Below are positions 10,301 through 15,155 of a stretch of DNA of 15,155 nt, piece after piece. This stretch comes from Gonium pectorale. Taxonomy: Eukaryota; Chlorophyta; Chlorophyceae; Chlamydomonadales; Volvocaceae. The number at the start of each line of letters is the position of its first letter. The first letter of the stretch is position 1. The notes beneath the pieces were generated by a model. It had not been told where the DNA came from. It did not search any database and saw nothing but the letters and a program-made list of their open reading frames with translations. The position numbers and the translations under genes are program-made. The stretch is from NCBI GenBank assembly GCA_001584585.1, contig LSYV01000033.1:382529-397683 (forward strand). The letters are read 5' to 3'.

Positions 10301-13300
10301 CGTTGTTCCTTTTCAACACCATGCACACACATACACCGGCTAGGATGACTTCTGCATGCCTGCCTGTCTCACACTGGCATACATCGTTCTTCCAGATCAT
10401 ATCTAACACTCACCATGCACGCACACACACCATTCACACACACACACAATTCAACGCACACGCACAGAGAGATTACACACGCACCCGCAAGCGCCGACGC
10501 GATGTCGGGGTTGAATGCGATGAGTGCCTGCAGGTCGGCGTTGGAGGAGAGCGCGGCGGCCAGGTCGGGCGACTCCACCACCGCAGTCACCAGGTCGCGG
10601 TTGCCTGCGCCGGTATTGCGCGTGGGTCGTAGGGTTGGAAGACGGCGGGGCGGCGCAGGTGCGGGGTCCCGTTGCGGGGAGGGGAGGGGAGCAGTGGTGG
10701 CGATGGTGGTGATACGGTAGTGCAGAGGGGACAGCGAGAGGACGGACGGGAGAGGGCGGAGGCGGCGCGAGTACCACCCCTCCCCTCACCCATACACACA
10801 AGCCCCACCTGCGACCGCCGTCGCCAGGGCGGGGTTGGACGACAGAGCGTCTGCGAGCGGTCGGTTGGACGCCAGCTCCTGCGGGCGGGAGGGCGGGCGG
10901 GCGGGCGGTTGGGAGGGTGGGCGGGCGGACCCCGACGCACGGCAGCGGATAGCAGTCGGAGGCGGGAGGCGGTGGGGCGGCGTCAAGAGGCGCGTAACCG
11001 TTCCCACGGGAGCGGTGGTGTGTGGGGGGTTCAGATGGGACGACAGAGCGTGTCGTCGGTGCCTGGTTCGTTGCCAGGGGGCTGTCGCCGGGGGCTGGCG
11101 GGCCATACCGGAGAGGCGCCTGGCTGGGCCCCGCATGCCGATCCCTTTCACTACCTGGCCGGCGCCCTCTGGCAATGCGGGTGCGCCGCCACCAGTCCCC
11201 CGTTGTGTGGAAGCAACCGCCTACCTGCGCAAAGTCCTGGTTGGAAGCCACCGCCTCCCGCAGCGGCTCGCAGGACGCCAGCGCCGCGACCAGCCGGGAG
11301 CTGCGCGCCAGGGCGTCCTGGGGGCGGGGGGCGAGCGTGGGGGGTGGGGAGGGGGCTTGCGCGTGGGGTAATGGACAGCGCGGGTTTAGGGGCGCTGCGG
11401 AGAGCGGGCGGAACTCTGTGCACATTGGGGATTCGGTCGCCCCCGTCTCAAAACCCGGTGCCCATGGGAACTCGGTCGTCATCTCTTGGGCTCCACACCG
11501 GACGCCACAAACACGAGACCAAAGCCGAATGCACGATGCCGTACGTCGCTGTGCTGCACTCCGCCTTACCTGGAGCGCCGTGATGGACGACACGGTCGCG
11601 GTCAGCGCCTGCGGGGTGCAGCAGGGTAGTTGGCGGTTGGCGGTTGATGGCTGGTTTCTGGTTGGTCGCGGCCGATGAATCGGACGCATTGAGGAACACA
11701 GCTCTCACGCAACTCTCGGACGGCCCTCGCCTCTCTCAGCCTCCTCCTCCTCCTTGGCAACTTCGGCCTAGACGCACTCCCTCCCGCTGTTTACGGTAAC
11801 CCCCGATGCCTGGCCCCGACCCCACCGGATTGGCCACCAGCAGGTCCACCAGGGCGCTGCGGCGGCGGCGCGGGATGGCGAGGCGGGATGTGGGGTTGTG
11901 GGAGCCTAATGAGCAGGTTGGTGCTGTGGGGGTGGATGTGGGGGTATGGGGATGGCCGCTCTTCAGGCAGAGCGCCCATGCAAGGGCCTCCAATCCCATG
12001 CTCCGTAGCTATCACGGAGATAAGCACACTCGCTATGCATGAAACAGCGGCGCAGGATGCCTTGGAAGAGGGAGCCGGGGGCTTACGAGCCCAACAAATC
12101 CGCCGACGCCTCACCGCTGCCTGCCCAGGGCCGCCGCAAAGCGCGAGTTGGCCGCCAGCGCCTCCGCCAGCGCGCCGTCGCCCCCGCCAACCGCCTCCGA
12201 CAGCGCGGGGCTGCGGGCCAGCGCCGCCGCCAGCGCCTGCTGCGGAGTCGCCGCCACGGCGGTCGCCAGGGCCGGCCGCGCCGCCACCGCCGCCGCCAGC
12301 GCCTCCGTCGCCGCAACCGCTGCCACGAGGTCCTGTTTCCGCCCAGCCGGGAGACGGGCGGGGGCCGTGAGCTGGTGCACCGTGAGCAACGCACAGTCGC
12401 CACTCCGCCACGAGCCGTACGTCCACCACCGTGCCCCGGAGACGGCGCCACGCCCCGCAGAGAAGCGACGCATACGATTGATCAAGGGCCGACTTAAACG
12501 ACGTAACGCCCTGACACCTAGCGCCCTGCACTGTACGAGTTCCGCCACAGTCGCTAAACCCTGTTCAGCCACCCCCTCGCCGCAATCGCAAAGCCCAGCC
12601 CAACCCCCACCCTGCGAACAGTCCCAATAAACCCCACCGGGCAGCCGCCGAGCGCCTCCGCCAGCAGCCGCCTCTTCGGCTCTCCCTCTGCAGACCCCGC
12701 CTCCGCCTCCTCGCCCAGCGCCATCGCCAGCGGCCCGCCCGCCGCCAGCGCCGCCGCGAAGCCCGGGCAGGCGTCCAGCGCCGACCGCAGGCAAGCATCC
12801 CCCGCCAGCAGAGCCGCCAGCCCCGGGCTCCGCGCCAGCAGCGCCGCCAGGCCCGGGGTGGCCGCCAGGGAGCAGGTGAACCGTGGGTCGGTCAGCAGCG
12901 CCGCCGTCAGCGCGAGCGAGCGGGACAGCAGGCGGGCGAAGGCGGCGCCCTCGCCCGCCGGGCGGGAGAGCAGGTCTGACAGGTCGGGCTGGGACACCAG
13001 GCTGGAGGCGAAGGAGGGCGCTGCTGCCGCTCCGGCGTCCTCCGCAGCAGGGAGGGAGTGCGAGAGAGGTGAGAGGGGGGAGGAGGGGGAGGAGGGGGAG
13101 GTGATGATGAGGTCCTCCAGCTCACGGCAGGCGGCTAGGGTCGCGGCAAGGGACGGGCGGTCCGCCAGCACTGCCGCCAGGCCCGGCTCGGAGGACAGGG
13201 CGGCGGCGAGGGCCGGGCTGGCAGCGAGCCTGGGGGGTTGCGGGGTGTGGTGGAGGGAGGGGGCGGGACGGCAGCGGCCGGGTGTTAAACTTGCACGCGG

Positions 13301-15155
13301 GCGAGATGGGCGGTCACGAGGATCGCCTCCTCCCTTCCTGCTTCCCGCTACCTCCCAACAGTCTACAGGTCCACGGTTCCTAGCATGGGCGCGTCTACGG
13401 CACCCGAGTCGCTGCTCGGCTTGCGCGGACTGAGCGACCCCCCCCCCCACCACACACACACAACACCTCAACCACACTCCGCTCCCGTGCTGCTGGCGCG
13501 CCCCCCCACCGAGCCCGGTACCCCGGCCCCACCTGGCTGCTAGGGCGTGGCAGGCGCAGCAGGCGCGCCCCAGGTCGGGGCTCGCCGCCAGATGGCCCGC
13601 AAGAGCCGGCGGCGTCGCCAGGGCCCCGGCGTCGCCGTGGCTGCCATCATCGCCGCCGTCGCATGCCTCCAGCGCCGCCATCAGCTCTGGCACCTCCGCC
13701 AGCGTCTGGGCCAGGGCGTGCGACCGGGCAGCCAGGGCGGCGGGCAGGCCAGGCACGGAGGCGATGGTGTGCGCCAGGCCTGGGTGGGTGGGCAGCAGGG
13801 CGGACAGCGGGGGCCAGGACGCCAGCAGGGACACCAGAGGCTGCGGCGGAGCAACGGGCGGGGTTGGGGTGTGATTCACGGGGTGGTTGAGGACACGGGC
13901 CATGTTGTAAAGGCGATGGCGTCAGGGGACAGGGTGACGATGGAAGGCGAAGTGGAGGGCGGAGTGTGAGCTACCAAAGGGCGTCGCAGCCCGGGTTCAG
14001 GGAGTTCGCTCCGCACCCCAACCTGGAAACGCAAGGCCTCACCTGCGAGTCCGCCAGCGAATGCGCCAGCAAGGGGTTGGACGACACGGCGGAGGGCAGC
14101 CTGAGGAGAAGGCGGGGGGGGGGAGCCGTGCGGCGGAAGCGGTAGGCGGCGGCAAATCAAGGGCCACACGAGTCACAGCGAGTGGCGGGTGGAGCGGTCC
14201 GGCCAAGAGTCCATAGCCATGCGCCATCTGCCCCGGGCCCGTTCACAACAGCCCACCCACCACCACAAAGCTGCTGCCACCGTCGCCACCCCGGCCATGC
14301 CCCCCGCCTCGCCCCCAGCCCTCCAGTGTCGCGTGTCCGGCCGACAGTCCGGCCGACGCGCCCAACCGCGGCCTCCGCCCCTGCGTCGCTCACCCAGATC
14401 CGGGCGCCCCCAGAAGGCCCATCAGCCGGCTCCCGTGTTGGCCGCTGCCCAGCGCAGCCGCCAGCGGGGGATGCGACATGAGGGCCTCCTGAGGGCGCGA
14501 GCACGGGTGGCCGCATGGGCGATGTGGAGTGGAGTGGTCAAGAGCAGAAAAACTGGGTGGGACACCGCCCGTCAATTTGCCCAAGGCGTGTCGGTGTGCT
14601 GCTGTGTGCTGCGCGAGCTCGTTGCGGCCCGCCCGCGCTGCGCCGTGCTTTGGTAGGTCATGCCATGCTGTGATTGGTCATGCTGTGCTGGTGTGCAATG
14701 CGAACCCGCAGCCCTGCGCCGAGTTCAGATGGCCCCGCATCCACACGTTCGGGCCCATCCACTCTCGCATACCCGCCCACCCGCACCCGCCCGCCAGCAC
14801 CTTAAAACCCAGTTGCACACCACCCCAGTAACTCCCTCATAACCACAACCGCGGCCCCACCCGCAGGTCGGCCGAGGCGGCAAAGGCGGCCGCGAAGTCG
14901 GGTGTGTGCGTCAGCGCGGAGCGCAGCGGGCTGGAGCGCGCGAGCAGCGTGGCCAGGCGGTCTGGGTGGGATGGGGAGGGGCCCGGATGGAGTGTGGATC
15001 AGCGGCTCCCGAGGGGGGCGCCTTTCGCGACCTGGGTTGGAAGGGCAGCGGGGGCCTCGCTCCTCCAGTGACACCCGCGCTGCAAGGCGCCCGGACGCCC
15101 CCTGGCCCCCATTGGCCCCCCCACCGGGCCCTCACCGTCCTCCGCCACCGCCGCC
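3876..15155 (-). CDS. Large split gene: tandem decapeptide-repeat protein with C-terminal membrane segments (5' end missing)
   Basis: Function unknown. Exons in order of translation: 15155-15136 (partial), 14961-14861, 14488-14394, 14100-14043, 13840-13533, 13229-12638, 12332-12115, 11856-11826, 11608-11570, 11317-11225, 10878-10809, 10604-10485, 9948-9911, 9657-9586, 9229-9127, 8724-8697, 8467-8401, 7909-7850, 7094-7035, 6816-6662, 6256-5593, 5069-4812, 4713-4576, 4379-3876 (TGA at 3878-3876). Every intron is GT-AG and every join keeps frame. The visible product is about 1296 residues. Residues 1-775 and about 849-975 are 10-residue repeats (for example SNPDLAGLVA, SNPALATAVA, FNPDIASALA); 777-848 is an Ala/Pro/Ser-rich linker; hydrophobic segments lie near 1048-1066 and 1100-1123; an acidic stretch lies near 1219-1239. 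Repeat register survives nearly all joins, which supports the model. Short NP-started helices resemble STI1/ubiquilin motifs by analogy only. The N-terminus and any targeting peptide are outside the window. The join of exons 18 and 19 is the least certain because intron 7095-7849 holds exon-like fragments. Confidence 0.82.
4576..4713 (-). CDS. Exon 23: second hydrophobic segment
   Basis: The acceptor CCTCCCTAG at 4714 and the donor GCG-GTGCGT bound 138 nt in phase 0 at both ends. It encodes SALLASYSDLATDG and then a long hydrophobic stretch (LAAVASLVTTGGVLLLLAG) suited to a second membrane helix. With exon 22 it suggests a helical hairpin anchor. The acceptor was chosen because it is the only nearby AG that keeps phase 0 with exon 22. 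Confidence 0.7.
4812..5069 (-). CDS. Exon 22: basic linker and first hydrophobic segment
   Basis: Acceptor CACCCCAG, donor CAG-GTGCGG, 258 nt, phase 0 at both ends. It opens with a strongly basic stretch (IKRWCRRRG) and a Pro/Ala linker. It then has a hydrophobic segment of about 19 residues (ALGAGVLAGAVVFAVVAG) flanked by Arg and WYEGRD. This looks like a membrane segment with positive charges on its N-terminal side. The following DLTEQLQIDLQ is polar and helical. Confidence 0.75.
5277..5340. repeat. G-rich minisatellite (GGGGTGGAGT-type units)
   Basis: Repeated GGGGTGG, GGAGT and GGGGT words fill this part of the intron between exons 21 and 22. Confidence 0.7.
5593..6256 (-). CDS. Exon 21: Ala/Pro/Ser-rich linker followed by a second repeat block
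   Basis: This 664-nt exon runs from acceptor TGTGCAG to donor CCG-GTGGGC. About 72 residues of Gly/Asp/Ser/Ala/Pro-rich linker (including VPLPPPPAP) come first. The array then resumes with SSPELLEAVLT, GEPIGRLAVA, ASPALARALCS, SRPPLSSLLA and GSPALGAALA. Past about residue 965 the repeat decays into acidic amphipathic helix (VAEAVAELEGFAADLGDEA). There is a Met in the linker (IAMSSIDEEG), but nothing suggests translation starts there because the upstream exon joins in frame. Confidence 0.8.
6264..6286. repeat. GCACG pentamer repeat at a 3' splice site
   Basis: Several tandem GCACG words lie within 10 bp of the acceptor of exon 21. On the transcribed strand the intron therefore ends in CGTGC units before CTGTGCAG. 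Confidence 0.6.
6662..6816 (-). CDS. Exon 20: end of the main repeat array
   Basis: The acceptor is CTCGCAG and the donor is GACG-GTGGGC; 155 nt, phase 0 to phase 2. Units are ALVSAVV (completed by exon 19), RHSPQLPELLA (11 residues), ASPRFASLLA, TNHDLARALS and RDEQLAVALA. The open frame runs on past the donor but loses the repeat. Confidence 0.78.
7035..7094 (-). CDS. Exon 19: second 60-nt module
   Basis: The acceptor is CCCTCAG and the donor is ACG-GTAAGG. It encodes ALIAALG, SSPKLGDALA and VDT, again starting and ending after repeat position 3 in phase 0. Joined to exon 18 it makes SNTALIAALG, and joined to exon 20 it makes VDTALVSAVV. This is the simplest join across the long intron 7095-7849. 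Confidence 0.75.
7249..7274 (+). repeat. 26-nt dispersed element, copy 1
   Basis: The 26 nt from TACGACGAGC to GAAAGTGA match perfectly, in inverted orientation, the sequence at 10273-10298. It overlaps a 7-bp perfect hairpin (GCTTACG, loop ACGAG, CGTAAGC at 7246-7264). Flanking GT-rich sequence is loosely similar in both copies, so the full element may be longer. Confidence 0.75.
7850..7909 (-). CDS. Exon 18: 60-nt module of two repeat lengths
   Basis: CTGCAG precedes it and GTGTGC follows. It encodes SLAAAMF, MNRQLAEAVS and SNT in phase 0 at both ends. It starts and ends after repeat position 3, so its loss would remove exactly two repeats without a frame change. It completes DNPSLAAAMF with exon 17. 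Confidence 0.75.
8041..8145. repeat. GGGGAT/GGGGTT-rich minisatellite
   Basis: Many GGGG runs spaced by one to three bases (GGGGATGGGG, GGGGTTGGGG) lie in the intron between exons 17 and 18. The plus strand has G-quadruplex potential. Confidence 0.65.
8401..9229 (-). CDS. Exons 15-17, including a 28-nt micro-exon
   Basis: Exon 15 (9229-9127) encodes SNPDLAGLVA, SNAAVAGVVA and ANPEAANVLA. Micro-exon 16 (8724-8697) supplies GLLVLTALS in phase 1 to phase 2. Exon 17 (8467-8401) gives YSFVAELTS, GNKELGRVLA and DNP. The rebuilt units TGLLVLTALS and RYSFVAELTS are both ten residues. Exon 16 is the weakest of the three because its acceptor (CGCCAG) lies inside a second repeat-like sequence. Confidence 0.72.
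9086..9110. repeat. (CA)n/(CG CA)n microsatellite in intron
   Basis: ACCACACACACACGCACGCACGCA lies just downstream of the donor of exon 15 on the minus strand, giving a GTGCGTG-type intron start region. Confidence 0.7.
9230..9277. repeat. G-run tract next to the exon 15 acceptor
   Basis: GGGGTGGGGTGGGAGGGGGTGG-type sequence on the plus strand is the C-rich pyrimidine tract of the minus-strand 3' splice site. Four or more G runs make it a G-quadruplex candidate. Confidence 0.6.
9586..9948 (-). CDS. Exons 13 (38-nt micro-exon) and 14
   Basis: Micro-exon 13 (9948-9911) lies between CTCCCAG and CCG-GTGCGC and encodes NRSLALVVSANP after completing a Gly codon. Exon 14 (9657-9586) lies between GTTCAG and CAG-GTGCGG and encodes ELSAALV, SNSALATAIT and AKGSFSQ. 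Together they rebuild GNRSLALVVS and ANPELSAALV exactly in register. Confidence 0.78.
10273..10298 (-). repeat. 26-nt dispersed element, copy 2 (inverted)
   Basis: It is identical over 26 nt to 7249-7274 on the opposite strand. It lies in the 536-bp intron between exons 12 and 13 and is flanked by CA-rich DNA. Confidence 0.75.
10411..10480. repeat. (CA)n-rich tract in intron
   Basis: Runs of CACACA with interruptions end at the donor of exon 12. On the minus strand the intron starts GTGCGTGTGTAATC and continues GT-rich. Confidence 0.7.
10485..11317 (-). CDS. Exons 10-12: regular decapeptide block
   Basis: Exon 10 (11317-11225) encodes RSSRLVAALA, SCEPLREAVA and SNQDFAQ. Exon 11 (10878-10809) completes the last with ELA and adds SNRPLADALS and SNPALATAVA. 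Exon 12 (10604-10485) is exactly 120 nt, begins and ends in phase 1, and encodes GNRDLVTAVV, ESPDLAAALS, SNADLQALIA and FNPDIASALA. These are among the units closest to consensus in the gene, with Asn or Ser at position 2 and Pro often at position 3. Confidence 0.82.
11570..11608 (-). CDS. Micro-exon 9 (39 nt)
   Basis: It lies between an acceptor CCCGCAG and a donor CAG-GTAAGG. It encodes ALTATVSSITALQ in phase 0 at both ends. It completes ANPALTATVS with exon 8 and SITALQDALA with exon 10. Confidence 0.75.
11826..11856 (-). CDS. Micro-exon 8 (31 nt): one repeat length
   Basis: CCGCAG precedes it and GTGGGG follows. One base completes an Arg codon and 30 nt encode ALVDLLVANP, which is exactly one repeat length. 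The exon therefore adds seven residues to one unit and starts the next with ANP. Both phase and register fit the neighbours (RQR-ALVDLLV, ANP-ALTATVS). Confidence 0.75.
12115..12332 (-). CDS. Exon 7: Ala-rich decapeptides
   Basis: The acceptor GAAACAG and the donor GCG-GTGAGG bound 218 nt in phase 0 to phase 2. Units include ATEALAAAVA, ARPALATAVA, RSPALSEAVG and ANSRFAAALG, with a 12-residue variant (ATPQQALAAALA) and an 11-residue variant (GGDGALAEALA). The last residues RQ(R) join to ALVDLLV of micro-exon 8. Confidence 0.8.
12638..13229 (-). CDS. Exon 6: largest uninterrupted block of decapeptides in the upstream array
   Basis: This 592-nt exon runs from acceptor CCCCCCAG to donor CCG-GTGGGG. 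It encodes units such as ASPALAAALS, SEPGLAAVLA, DRPSLAATLA, SQPDLSDLLS, TDPRFTCSLA, ATPGLAALLA, RSPGLAALLA and ACPGFAAALA. Two non-repeat loops interrupt it: a Ser/Pro-rich one (TSPSSPSSPLSPLSHSLP) and an acidic one (EEAEAGSAEGEPKRR). The final residues GCP join to DLVAAVA of exon 7 to make one intact unit. The open frame continues past the donor to about 12554, but that tail leaves the repeat register and is read as intron. Confidence 0.82.
13441..13463. repeat. C run followed by (CA)n
   Basis: A run of C followed by ACCACACACACACACAACA lies in the intron between exons 5 and 6. Such tracts recur in several introns of this gene. Confidence 0.7.
13533..13840 (-). CDS. Exon 5: eight or more decapeptides with an acidic loop
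   Basis: The acceptor CCGCAG at 13841-13846 and the donor GTGGGG at 13532-13527 bound 308 nt (102 codons plus 2 nt). Units include SWPPLSALLP, THPGLAHTIA, SVPGLPAALA, EVPELMAALE and ASPDLGRACC. One unit (ARSHALAQTLA) is 11 residues. A Gly/Asp loop (CDGGDDGSHGD) interrupts the array before the next helix, as an insertion in a solenoid would. The first residues complete DSQ-PLVSLLA from exon 4 and the last complete ACHALAARLA with exon 6. Confidence 0.8.
14043..15155 (-). CDS. Exons 1-4 of the decapeptide-repeat gene
   Basis: The first visible exon (15155-15136) ends in phase 1 at a GTGAGG donor. Exon 2 (14961-14861) completes the codon and reads RLATLLA, RSSPLRSALT, HTPDFAAAFA, ASADLR. Exon 3 (14488-14394) continues EALM, SHPPLAAALG, so the unit ASADLREALM is rebuilt across the splice. 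Exon 4 (14100-14043) gives SNPLLAHSLA and DSQ. The stretch across the exon 3-4 join (about residues 55-78, Gly-rich, LLGAPGSG) is four residues too long for perfect register, so that join or that repeat is irregular. Confidence 0.75.

Noticed and set aside
9060..10480. CRISPR-like or other regular repeat array from the CA/CG tracts
   Set aside because: These are simple microsatellites without spacers, typical of algal introns.
1..15155. tRNA, rRNA, viral or toxin genes
   Set aside because: I saw no cloverleaf, rRNA core sequence or recognisable viral or toxin motif.

Overview
The window looks like nuclear DNA of a volvocine green alga (Chlamydomonas or a relative). It is very GC-rich with GC-ending codons. 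Genes are broken into many small exons with GTGxGx or GTAxGx donors and C-rich 3' splice sites, and introns are full of (CA)n and G/C-run repeats. There is no bacterial operon layout. The species call is inference.

Most of the window (about 3876-15155, minus strand) is one large split gene whose 5' end lies beyond the right edge. I rebuilt 24 exons by hand. At every junction the reading frame is kept, and within the repeat array nearly every junction also keeps the register of a 10-residue repeat, an independent check on the splice sites. The visible product is about 1296 residues. It has roughly 65-75 tandem decapeptides of approximate consensus [S/A/R]-[N/S]-P-x-L-A-x-A-L-A, then an Ala/Pro/Ser-rich linker, a last block of repeats, a basic linker, two hydrophobic segments and an acidic Gly-rich tail. 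I recognise no named family; the short NP-capped helices recall STI1/ubiquilin-type motifs only by analogy.

The left end (1-3875) is different. A plus-strand hypothetical reading frame (892-1623) is interrupted by one TGA, which may mark a 60-nt intron or a broken gene. A weak minus-strand coding-like stretch lies at 13-283. The stretch 1624-3875 shows no gene I can support and probably holds the 3' UTR of the large gene plus intergenic DNA.

The most interesting signals are the undescribed-looking decapeptide array, its exon modules that match whole numbers of repeats, an apparent dead 30-nt micro-exon inside an intron, and a 26-nt element present in opposite orientations in the two longest introns of the middle of the gene.
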